Of a stretch of 39,177 nucleotides of DNA, positions 7,511 through 15,269 are shown piece after piece; position 1 is the stretch's first letter; every line of letters starts with the position of its first letter. This DNA comes from Candidatus Poribacteria bacterium (lineage in GTDB: Bacteria; Poribacteria; WGA-4E; UBA9662), in the NCBI GenBank assembly GCA_030748495.1, contig JASMLX010000058.1:1-39177 (forward strand), given 5' to 3'. Below the pieces are notes generated by a model. It searched no databases. It was not told the origin of the DNA and saw only the letters and a program-made list of their open reading frames with translations. A program made the position numbers and the translations under genes.

Positions 7511-9616
7511 TTATTTATCGGTATGGAGATGGCGAAAAGGGTTAGGCATCTCAAAAAAAGCTCCACCAGTTTCGATTGCCAGTTGGGCTTGAAAATTGTT
7601 ACTTTTCGTTGAAACCCCGATCACAAAGGTTCGAACCCCCAGATCCCGACAGACCTGAGTCGCTCGTTCTGCTGGATAGGTACCGGCGGTCGGCTCATCG
7701 GTCATAATCAGGGCATAGCGAGCCGAGTTGGGACGAAACTTGAATTTGGATAGTCCGTCAACCAGTGCATCAATCAGATGTTCATCACCTCCAAACGGTT
7801 CATTCATCGCGGCTTCAATATCGGCTTCACTCAATGGACCGTGTGCACCTGAATCCAGGGTTAAAATCTGGGCTCCATGTACAATGCGGATAGCATCAGA
7901 AGCCACGGCAAATCGGATCAACCCAATTTGGTAATCGATAGGTAGAATATCCATCTCTTGATAAAATTCGGTAATCCCGTGTGAAAGGGCCTGCGATTTC
8001 CCGCCCATGCTACGACTGTAGTCCATCATCAGCACAATATCAGCCTGCCCTTCACTAGAGGTCCGTTCAGGTGAAGACTTAAAAACATTCAATACTTTGT
8101 TATGCCTCTCGATGGTATAGGTTCGATCCATAGTTCGGCGATAGTCTCCATCAGTGCTACCGCGCAGCGACATTCCAATATAAGAGTCCGCTACTTTCCA
8201 TCGATTTTGGTTCACTCTGGTAAAAAAGGCACTACCTGACAGGGAAACTCCACGCGCAGAAAAGGCGTGCGTCACACTGGTAATAACTCGATGGTCCAAG
8301 TCCGATTCAGTTAAGTTTATCGTCTCGGGAATATCAAAATCGAGTTGAAAGATCAGCCTTCCGGTTCGACGAATCTCGGCTGAAATGTGGCGAAAGACAT
8401 TAACCAAACTTTCGTTCGATTTTCGATGCGCAGGTAAACTGCCAAGCGCAAAGGTCCCACCCGGAATTTCTTGCCACAGTCCACCTGTTTTCTCAGCTAA
8501 CTGCCTCTGAAACGGCTCATCAAAACCGAGGACATTGACCGAGACATCAGCTAGCCCGTAAGCCATTTCAACTTTCTCACGCATAGTTTGGATGGATTTA
8601 GCGTTAACGCCCGTTCTTGCGGGTTCGTCGGTTACCAATATCAGGTGTTTTTCCGCATCTCCATGAAACTCAATTGTATCTAGAGAATACAGTAGGGCAT
8701 CCAGTGCATACTCGTCACCACTGAGTTCAATTCGTTGCATCCGATTTTGCAACAAACCAACATCTGCCAGAAGTGGCTCCATCCTAATAAACTTTTCGCC
8801 GTGCCGAACGCTGAACTCGACCATACCTAGAAAATACTCTAAAGCGTGCGTGTCGTAAGTGTCAGCCATGGCATATAGGTGGGCGGCCACTTGCTGGATA
8901 TTATCTCGCATACTGGCACTGGTATCAAGCAAAAAAACGACGTTTACTTTATCCGTCTCTCTCGTCTCAACGATGTTCTGAGCAATCTTTTGTAAAGCTT
9001 TCGCGAACGGGTTGTCACCAACAATGGTTTCGCCAACTCCTATCCCTACTTTAGGCGGTAAATGTCCGATAACACCGATGTCGGACGTACCGGTGGATTC
9101 GAGAGTACGGAGACCGCCTTTCCTTTGACTGCGTACCCGTTGACGTGAACTTTCAATGCCGGATCCAGAGGTGGTAGGTAATGGCGAGATGGGCTGTGCC
9201 AGTAGCGAGTTCCCTCTACTAACGGTTCGAGTTAACTCAGGTAGATCTGATTTTGGATCGATCGGAGCCAAGGTGGCATCGTGCATCAGTGGATTGGGTG
9301 AGACAGAGACCGTTTCGCTAGTTGGATGGCTGGTGGCGTCCATCCGAATAGTTTGTGGCCGGAACCTGGTTTGGCTGGTCGTCTGTCTGGGGGTAATCAA
9401 TCGTCTATTGGGAAGTGGAGCTTTGGGCTGTTTTCGTCGCCGCTGAAGGGAATCCGGCGTCTTGATCATCGCCACCTCAACTATATCTTTGCTTTGCTGC
9501 GGTGAGCCCGTTTTTAGCAAAAAAACGGCAAGATTGGTCAGAAACAGGTGAATGATCAAAGACATCAGCAAAAAATTACTGAGGCGTAAAACACCGCTTG
9601 TTCTTGGTCCCTCCAT
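7511..9616 (-). CDS. membrane protein with two von Willebrand A domains and TonB-like N-terminus
   Basis: A 701-residue protein with a single N-terminal membrane helix (residues 15-35), a basic, proline-rich linker (55-200) and two VWA domains. Domain one begins at VNVVFLLDTSASM (metal site Asp231, Ser233, Ser235) and domain two at IVLMMDYSRSM (Asp532, Ser534, Ser536). Both keep the DxSxS metal-site motif, so both may bind protein partners through a metal. The helix carries Ser19-x3-His23, the motif of TonB, and the following linker resembles that of the TonB protein at 19973. The gene overlaps its upstream neighbour by one base (TAATG), implying coupling. VWA and DUF4159 proteins commonly co-occur; their role is unclear. 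Periplasmic location of the VWA domains is inferred from the single helix. Confidence 0.85.
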   Translation of the reverse strand: MEGPRTSGVLRLSNFLLMSLIIHLFLTNLAVFLLKTGSPQQSKDIVEVAMIKTPDSLQRRRKQPKAPLPNRRLITPRQTTSQTRFRPQTIRMDATSHPTSETVSVSPNPLMHDATLAPIDPKSDLPELTRTVSRGNSLLAQPISPLPTTSGSGIESSRQRVRSQRKGGLRTLESTGTSDIGVIGHLPPKVGIGVGETIVGDNPFAKALQKIAQNIVETRETDKVNVVFLLDTSASMRDNIQQVAAHLYAMADTYDTHALEYFLGMVEFSVRHGEKFIRMEPLLADVGLLQNRMQRIELSGDEYALDALLYSLDTIEFHGDAEKHLILVTDEPARTGVNAKSIQTMREKVEMAYGLADVSVNVLGFDEPFQRQLAEKTGGLWQEIPGGTFALGSLPAHRKSNESLVNVFRHISAEIRRTGRLIFQLDFDIPETINLTESDLDHRVITSVTHAFSARGVSLSGSAFFTRVNQNRWKVADSYIGMSLRGSTDGDYRRTMDRTYTIERHNKVLNVFKSSPERTSSEGQADIVLMMDYSRSMGGKSQALSHGITEFYQEMDILPIDYQIGLIRFAVASDAIRIVHGAQILTLDSGAHGPLSEADIEAAMNEPFGGDEHLIDALVDGLSKFKFRPNSARYALIMTDEPTAGTYPAERATQVCRDLGVRTFVIGVSTKSNNFQAQLAIETGGAFFEMPNPFRHLHTDK

Positions 9617-10713
9617 TAGTGTGGAAGTGCTAAGGGTAGAGTAGCCTCAAATGGCAACAGAACAACTCTAGCTGTTTGTCGGTCCTTTAGTTGGCCTGTG
9701 TCGGTTTCAACTTCAACGGTGGTACCTTGATCAGTGTAAGCAGTGCGGATATATCCCATAGCGAGGGTTTTTCCGAAAGTGATGGATTTAGCACTACTGG
9801 TGATTCGACCGATCTCTTTTTGCTGGTCGAAAATCCTGTCACCGTATTTGAGAGGCAAGTCGGACTCAACCTCAAAGCCCCTTAGAAGTCGGTTTGGATG
9901 ACCACGATACTTCATGCGTGTCACGATCTCCTGACCGATATAGCAACCCTTTTCAAAGCTGATGCCGTGATCCAGTTCTGCTTCTAAAGGGATGATTGAT
10001 TCGTCGAGTTCAACTCCAAGTTTAGGGATTCCGGCCTCGATACGAAGGATCTCCAGTGCTGACAAACCGACAGGTTGGATTTGATATTTTTTCCCTTTGT
10101 CTAATAAGATCTGCCACAATTGAGGTAGAACATCAACTTTCTCTACAAATAGGTTATAACCGACCTGGCCTGTTTCGTTAACCCGGACACACATTACCCA
10201 TTCTTGGGCAATGGAGGGTGAAATCTGGATCTGACGAACGATATTATGGTATTCTCGTAAGTTAGCAACAGGGCAAGCTAGAATCGATTCAACTACCGGG
10301 GTTGCCTGCGGTCCATTAACTGAAATTATGCCGGTAGTACGGGTAATATCAGTAATAGTGACATCGTCAGCAATCAGGTATTTATCCAACTGGGGGTGGA
10401 GTAGATCTTTTGCCTCTGGGCTGGTAGTTGACAGATCTATTTCATCCTCAGAAACGGTTAGTTTCATGTCAGCGATGATTTTGCCACGATTGGTTAGAAT
10501 CAGGTTGTAATTACCGTCTCCAGTACTGAGTCCTTCAACCTCATTGGACAAGATCCGGTGCAGGTAAGATGCGCGATCTGATCCTGTAATACGTAACCGT
10601 CCTCGATGAGAAAGATCGGTAATGCCGACTGTAGATCTAATAGCGGAAAGTTCGTCAATAGCAGTCGTGTAATACGGTACTGGTTGCGATCCGTTCGTTG
10701 GTATGATGTTCAT
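9616..10713 (-). CDS. ygfZ: YgfZ/GcvT-like folate-binding protein
   Basis: A member of the GcvT/YgfZ family, 365 residues, which uses folate and supports repair or assembly of iron-sulfur enzymes and tRNA modification in other bacteria. The YgfZ signature is complete: FEKGCYIGQEIVTRMKYRG, including the conserved cysteine. The N-terminal half has SHRGRLRITGSDRASYLHRI, as in GcvT folds. It differs from true GcvT (glycine cleavage T protein), which lacks the KGCYxGQE motif. It is the first gene of the minus-strand operon; its promoter is at 10760-10789. The downstream VWA gene starts inside its stop codon. The link with the rest of the operon may be an iron-sulfur requirement of the dehydratase; this is inference. 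Confidence 0.85.
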   Translation of the reverse strand: MNIIPTNGSQPVPYYTTAIDELSAIRSTVGITDLSHRGRLRITGSDRASYLHRILSNEVEGLSTGDGNYNLILTNRGKIIADMKLTVSEDEIDLSTTSPEAKDLLHPQLDKYLIADDVTITDITRTTGIISVNGPQATPVVESILACPVANLREYHNIVRQIQISPSIAQEWVMCVRVNETGQVGYNLFVEKVDVLPQLWQILLDKGKKYQIQPVGLSALEILRIEAGIPKLGVELDESIIPLEAELDHGISFEKGCYIGQEIVTRMKYRGHPNRLLRGFEVESDLPLKYGDRIFDQQKEIGRITSSAKSITFGKTLAMGYIRTAYTDQGTTVEVETDTGQLKDRQTARVVLLPFEATLPLALPH

Positions 10714-10759
10714 TGCATTAGGGATTACATAATCTATTTAGCTAGGATGATCCGTGCTG

Positions 10760-10789
10760 ATTATATCTGGGTACCGAAGACCAAGTCAA
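10760..10789 (-). promoter_or_regulatory. promoter of the ygfZ-VWA-UxaA operon
   Basis: On the minus strand TTGACT (10784-10789) and TATAAT (10760-10765) are 18 bases apart. Transcription would begin around 10753, about 40 bases before the ygfZ ATG. Confidence 0.7.
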
Positions 10790-10795
10790 ATTATC

Positions 10796-10825
10796 TTGAC
10801 GTTGATTTTTCGTATTTGCTATTAT
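10796..10825 (+). promoter_or_regulatory. promoter of the Gld-type ABC transporter operon
   Basis: TTGACG (10796-10801) and TATTAT (10820-10825) are 18 bases apart. The -35 box lies only six bases from the -35 box of the opposite promoter, and the two form an inverted repeat (10785-10800). A single regulator could cover both. The leader to the ATG at 10916 is about 85 bases. Confidence 0.65.
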
Positions 10826-10915
10826 TTCCCCGGTTATTTCACCAGATTAATATTTCAATCTAAAAACCCCTAAATTCCTAAATATATCCAACTAAAAAGA
10901 GAGAACTATAGAAGG

Positions 10916-11875
10916 ATGATAGAAGTCAGCAATTTGACCAAACGCTATGGGGCAACTATAGCGGTTGATAATGTTTCGTTTTCTACTAACAGTGGTGAGA
11001 TTGTTGGGTTTATTGGACCTAACGGTGCAGGAAAGAGTACGACTATGCGTATTATCACCTGTTATCTGCCAGCAGACGGAGGAACAGCGACCGTAGACGG
11101 TTTCGATGTATTTGAAGAGTCGATCGAGGTGCGAAAGCGTATCGGTTATCTACCGGAGAGTACAGCCCTCTATACTGACATGGGTGTGATCGACTATCTC
11201 AAGTTTGTAGCACAGGTGCGCGGCCTTAGCGGTCAAGACTTGCGCCACCGAGTGACAGAGATGATCGATATCTGTGGCTTGGAGAAAATGGTTCATAAAG
11301 ATGTCGGTGAACTGTCAAAAGGTTATCGGCAACGTGTCGGTTTAGCCCAGGCTTTAATTCACGACCCACCTGTACTGATTCTTGACGAGCCGACTTCTGG
11401 GCTAGATCCTTATCAAATTATCGAAATTCGGAATCTGATCAAAGAGTTTGGCAAAGAAAAAACTATTATCTTTAGTACCCATATCCTCTCTCAAGTAGCC
11501 ATCACCTGCGACCGGGTGTTGATTATCAGCAATGGTAAGTTGGTAGCTAATGGAACCCCAGATGAGTTGCAGCAGAGAACACAAGACCGGCAATACCTCG
11601 AGGTCGCCTTTCAAGGCGATCATACCGAGATTGAAACTAAGCTGGACCAACTCAGTTTTATTCAAGACTTCAAACAAATTCAGAGTTTAGACCAAACGGC
11701 TGCAGCATACGAAGTTGTCTCTGAAAAGGGCCATCAAACCTGTGAGGAACTATCGAGAATGGCTTATGAAAACCAGTGGCCTTTGGTCTCTTTGCAACCT
11801 AAAGCGGTAGACTTGGAAGATATTTTTTTACAACTCACGCAAAGTGAGACTCAATTGGAAGGAGTTAGCAGTTGA
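10916..11875 (+). CDS. ABC transporter ATP-binding protein, GldA type
   Basis: The ATPase subunit of an ABC-2 exporter, 319 residues. Walker A is GPNGAGKST (34-42), the signature is LSKGYRQR (133-140), Walker B is LILDEPTSGLD (154-164), followed by a switch histidine in FSTHILSQV. A C-terminal extension of about 90 residues after the ATPase core is typical for this subgroup. Its start at 10916 lacks a strong ribosome site; GAGAG lies about 12 bases upstream. It overlaps the next gene, a permease, by four bases (TTGA). Together with the permease and the GldG-like protein it matches the GldA-GldF-GldG layout known from gliding bacteroidetes, but these trios occur in many phyla without gliding. 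Cargo unknown. Confidence 0.93.
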   Translation: MIEVSNLTKRYGATIAVDNVSFSTNSGEIVGFIGPNGAGKSTTMRIITCYLPADGGTATVDGFDVFEESIEVRKRIGYLPESTALYTDMGVIDYLKFVAQVRGLSGQDLRHRVTEMIDICGLEKMVHKDVGELSKGYRQRVGLAQALIHDPPVLILDEPTSGLDPYQIIEIRNLIKEFGKEKTIIFSTHILSQVAITCDRVLIISNGKLVANGTPDELQQRTQDRQYLEVAFQGDHTEIETKLDQLSFIQDFKQIQSLDQTAAAYEVVSEKGHQTCEELSRMAYENQWPLVSLQPKAVDLEDIFLQLTQSETQLEGVSS

Positions 11876-12561
11876 GAAATACTTTTGTCATCTTTAAGAA
11901 AGAGGCTGGTAGCTATTTTAATTCAGCTGTGGCCTACTTCAACATCATCGCCTATTTGGCAGTTTCGGCCTGGCTGTTTTTTTGGCTCGGTTTTTTCTTC
12001 GAGCGTAAACAGACCGAAATGACCTATTTTTTCAGCCTGATGCCGTGGCTGTTCTTATTCTTTATTCCTGCTATGACCATGAGACTGTGGGCTGAAGAAA
12101 AGAAAATGGGAACGGTGGAAATATTAATGACCCTGCCGATTCGCAGTCACGAGGTGGTGTTAGGAAAGTTCTTAGCATCTTTCCTGGTTTTGGTCTTAAT
12201 GATCATTCTCTCATTTCCACTCCCACTAGCTCTGAATTCCCTTGGAAATCCTGACAATGGACAGATCTTTACTAGCTATTTAGGGTTAATACTGGTCGGT
12301 GCGGCCTACATCGCCATTGGGTTGTGTGCTTCGACCTTCACTTCAGACCAGGTTATTGCCTTTGTCGTCGGTATTATTGCCAGTTTTGCTATGTTGGTAA
12401 TAGGTTTTGTTCCTTGGCTCCGCGACTTTGGGTTATCCTATCATTTTAACAGTATCACCCGTGGGGTTGTCGATTCCAGAGACCTGATCTACTATTTTTC
12501 GGTCATCGGTTTTTTCCTTTATCTCAGCGTTTTATCGGTTGAAAGTAAGCGGTGGAGGTAA
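11872..12561 (+). CDS. ABC-2 type permease, GldF type
   Basis: A membrane protein of 229 residues with about six hydrophobic helices, including VSAWLFFWLGFFF, LMPWLFLFFIPAMTM, FLVLVLMIILSFPLPLAL and VVGIIASFAMLVIGFV. The segment RLWAEEKKMGTVEILMTLPI between helices is typical of ABC-2 permeases (it contacts the ATPase). The start is TTG at 11872, supported by AAGGAG at 11859-11864 at seven bases spacing and by the overlap with the ATPase stop codon. No ATG alternative fits the family N-terminus as well. It forms the channel of the exporter encoded by its neighbours. Confidence 0.9.
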   Translation: MRNTFVIFKKEAGSYFNSAVAYFNIIAYLAVSAWLFFWLGFFFERKQTEMTYFFSLMPWLFLFFIPAMTMRLWAEEKKMGTVEILMTLPIRSHEVVLGKFLASFLVLVLMIILSFPLPLALNSLGNPDNGQIFTSYLGLILVGAAYIAIGLCASTFTSDQVIAFVVGIIASFAMLVIGFVPWLRDFGLSYHFNSITRGVVDSRDLIYYFSVIGFFLYLSVLSVESKRWR

Positions 12562-12566
12562 GTTAG

Positions 12567-14204
12567 ATGTCAATAAAAAGAAGTCTTCTCTACAGTTCAA
12601 ATACGTTGGCTTTGGCTGTTATTGTGTTTGTGATCCTGGTTTTGGCCAACTATTTTTCCAAACGCTCATTTGTCCGCTTCGATTTGACAGAGAGTAAACG
12701 ATATACCATTTCTAAATCGACCAAGAAGTTGCTTGGCCAACTCGATGACATTATTAGAATTGAAGCCTATTTCTCGGATGCTCCCGATCAAATCAAATTG
12801 ATCAAAGATGAAGTTCAAGATATGCTTGACGAATACGATGCCTTTGCCGATGGCGATCTGCAGATCGAGTTTATCAACCCTAGCGATGATGAAGACCTGA
12901 AACAGAGATTGCGGATGAAAGGCATCCCTGAAATTCAGGTGCAAGTTCGTGAGAAAGACAAAATTGAGGTCAGGAACGCTTATATGGGCTTGGCTGTTGT
13001 CTACGGAGATAAGCAAGAGGTGATTCCAGTGATTCGAGAGACGACTACACTGGAATACGATCTGACATCAGCCATCCTGAAAACAACGCGTAAAGAGGCC
13101 AAAACAGTTGGTTTTTTGGAAGGCCACGACGAAGTTGACGTTTATGGTCAAGGGTTCGAGGTACTAAAGCGTGAGCTAGACAAGCAATATAGTGTTCGCA
13201 AAGTTGATGTCAGCGATGGTAGTGCAATCGATTCTGATGTTTCGACCCTGGTGATTGCTGGTCCGCAAACGCCACTGCAAGCTCGAGAGAAATATGAAAT
13301 CGACCAATACCTGATGAATGGTGGCAAAGCAGTATTTTTAGTCGATGCCGTTAAAATGCCCCAAGGCTCAATTCAAGCCACGCCACTTTCAACCGGATTA
13401 TCAGACCTGCTGGCGCACTATGGAATTCAACTGGGTAACAACCTGGTTCAGGATATATCTCACGATAGTCTAACCTACTCTCAAGGTGGCTTTATGACCA
13501 TTACGCGCCCATACCCGTATTTTATTAAAATCTTAAAAAGCTATCAGTATTCAGCAGGGGAGGCCAGTGAAGGCTTCCCGGCTGAGAGTGTGATTACGGG
13601 CCGGATGGACAGTCTAGTACTGCCATGGACTAGTAGTCTGTCTGTGGTGGCTAAAGAGGGCGTCGAGGTGACAAACTTGGCTAGGACTAGCACGCAAGCC
13701 TGGACAGCGCAAGCCCCGTACAGTTTGGATCCAACCCGGATGTTCACCCCACCCTCGTCGGTCAAAAATGCTTATCCGGTAGCCGTTCTGCTATCTGGTG
13801 AATTTGCCAGCTTTTACGAAGGTCAGGAGATTCCCGAAATTACCTCTGATGAGGACGAGACATCCGATGACAAGGACAAAGACCGAAAAACCGTTAATAA
13901 AAGTCAACCGACGCAAATCGTAGTGGTTGGCACCTCTCAGTTTCTCCGACAACAACGCTTGGACGGGATCACCTTCCTGCAAAACAGTATCGATTATATT
14001 ACGTTGGGTAGTGAGCTAATCGGGATTCGGTCTAAACGCATTAGTGACCGAACTTTCAAGGAAGATCCAAACGCCTTTACCCGCCTAGCAATTAAAATTC
14101 TCTGTATCGGAGTAATTCCATTGATGGTAGCGTTATTTGGCCTGTTTCGGTATTTCTTCCGAATGCGTGCTAAAAGAATGGTCGAAACTTACGGCCGAGT
14201 CTAA
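12567..14204 (+). CDS. GldG-like ABC transporter auxiliary protein
   Basis: A 545-residue protein with a membrane helix near each end (12-31 and about 508-530) and a large external part between them. The external part starts with FVRFDLTESKRYTISKSTKKLL, the conserved beginning of the GldG-like ABC auxiliary family, and continues with VGFLEGHDEVDVYGQGFEVLKREL and DQYLMNGGKAVFLVDAV, where the fold resembles intraflagellar transport 52. A charged, disordered stretch (DEDETSDDKDKDRK) sits near residue 430. GGAGG at 12554-12558, overlapping the permease stop codon, sets the start. It probably works with the ATPase and permease as part of an exporter. Cargo and process are not known here. Confidence 0.88.
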   Translation: MSIKRSLLYSSNTLALAVIVFVILVLANYFSKRSFVRFDLTESKRYTISKSTKKLLGQLDDIIRIEAYFSDAPDQIKLIKDEVQDMLDEYDAFADGDLQIEFINPSDDEDLKQRLRMKGIPEIQVQVREKDKIEVRNAYMGLAVVYGDKQEVIPVIRETTTLEYDLTSAILKTTRKEAKTVGFLEGHDEVDVYGQGFEVLKRELDKQYSVRKVDVSDGSAIDSDVSTLVIAGPQTPLQAREKYEIDQYLMNGGKAVFLVDAVKMPQGSIQATPLSTGLSDLLAHYGIQLGNNLVQDISHDSLTYSQGGFMTITRPYPYFIKILKSYQYSAGEASEGFPAESVITGRMDSLVLPWTSSLSVVAKEGVEVTNLARTSTQAWTAQAPYSLDPTRMFTPPSSVKNAYPVAVLLSGEFASFYEGQEIPEITSDEDETSDDKDKDRKTVNKSQPTQIVVVGTSQFLRQQRLDGITFLQNSIDYITLGSELIGIRSKRISDRTFKEDPNAFTRLAIKILCIGVIPLMVALFGLFRYFFRMRAKRMVETYGRV

Positions 14205-14237
14205 TAACAACCCATATTATAAGGAGGAATTATCCAT

Positions 14238-15269
14238 ATGAAATTGAAGCAGCAATTGATCGGTTTTGTTTTCATTTTGTTTATTATGTTAGCGATTGCG
14301 TTCTTTGTTGATCGGAGCGAAAAACAACAGCGGTATGAAAAAAAGTCTGAGCAAGCGAATAAAATGTTTCCGGATATCACTGCTGAAACTGCGGGTGATC
14401 AAGTGGCACAAATAGAGATCATAGCTAATGCTGAAACGACCGTGCTACGTAAGTCGGGAACACAGTGGTTAGTCGCGTCGATGGACGATTATCTAGCTGA
14501 TCAAGAGGGGATTAAGACACTATTGGAGAAGGTTGATCAACAAAAGGTACTGGATCTGGTCTCTAAAAATCCAGAGAAACAGGCTGACTTTGAAGTAGAT
14601 GCGTCCGGGGTAGAAGCCAAGTTTCAAGATGAGAACCAGAAGCTGTTAGCCCACTTTTTTGTCGGCAAGAACACGCCAGATTTCTTTAACACTTACATTC
14701 GGCGAGATGGATCACAAAAAGTCTATATCGGCAAAGATCTCAGTCAATCCAACTTCGATAAAGGCACCCGCTCTTGGCGAAACCGCAAGGTCTTCGATTT
14801 TAATAAAGGTGATATTACACATTTGTTGATTGAGTTGGCATCAGAAGTTGTTGAACTAAAAATGGGCGACGATAGCAAGTGGCAAATGCTGCAACCGGAA
14901 ACTTCAGCCGTTAAACAGACGACGCTCGACACTATCCTTAACAATATCAGCTCTTATGAAACTGACGACTTCGTGGAGGCTGATGCGGAAAATCCATTTG
15001 AAGGTAAAGAGAAGATTACGGTTACCTTGAATGACGGTTCTACACGCGTTTTGATGGCCGCAGAAGAGAAAGATGGGAAGCATCAGGTCAAACCTCTGGA
15101 CCAAGACCAGATATTCTCGGTCTACAAGTACAAATACAATCAGCTTTTCAAACCTTCTGCCGATCTGAAAGATGACACGCCACCGCCCTCAGGGGATGAA
15201 AATAGTAACGAAAGTGAAAATACGGACGGAGATGGAGACGGTCAGATGGATAAATCTGTTAATCCATGA
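14238..15269 (+). CDS. DUF4340 domain membrane-anchored protein
   Basis: A 343-residue protein with an N-terminal anchor helix (residues 9-25, FVFILFIMLAIAFFV) and an extracytoplasmic DUF4340 domain. The typical repeat is a beta-strand set around VLRKSGTQWLVA, FFVGKNTPDFFNTYIRRDG and KWQMLQPETSAVKQTTLDTI. The last 35 residues are disordered and acidic (ESENTDGDGDGQMDK). The ribosome site AAGGAGG at 14221-14227 is strong. DUF4340 genes commonly follow GldG-like genes, so it is likely a further exporter part. It overlaps the downstream amidohydrolase by four bases (ATGA), and an intrinsic terminator lies about 30 bases after its stop codon. Confidence 0.88.
   Translation: MKLKQQLIGFVFILFIMLAIAFFVDRSEKQQRYEKKSEQANKMFPDITAETAGDQVAQIEIIANAETTVLRKSGTQWLVASMDDYLADQEGIKTLLEKVDQQKVLDLVSKNPEKQADFEVDASGVEAKFQDENQKLLAHFFVGKNTPDFFNTYIRRDGSQKVYIGKDLSQSNFDKGTRSWRNRKVFDFNKGDITHLLIELASEVVELKMGDDSKWQMLQPETSAVKQTTLDTILNNISSYETDDFVEADAENPFEGKEKITVTLNDGSTRVLMAAEEKDGKHQVKPLDQDQIFSVYKYKYNQLFKPSADLKDDTPPPSGDENSNESENTDGDGDGQMDKSVNP

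Noticed and set aside
7626..7642. GGTTCGAACCCC looks like a tRNA T-arm
   Set aside because: It lies within the coding sequence of the second VWA domain, and no acceptor, D or anticodon arms can be built around it.
9156..9446. Plus-strand open frame of 96 codons opposite the VWA linker
   Set aside because: It has no ribosome site or family resemblance and mirrors the proline/arginine-rich linker of the true gene.
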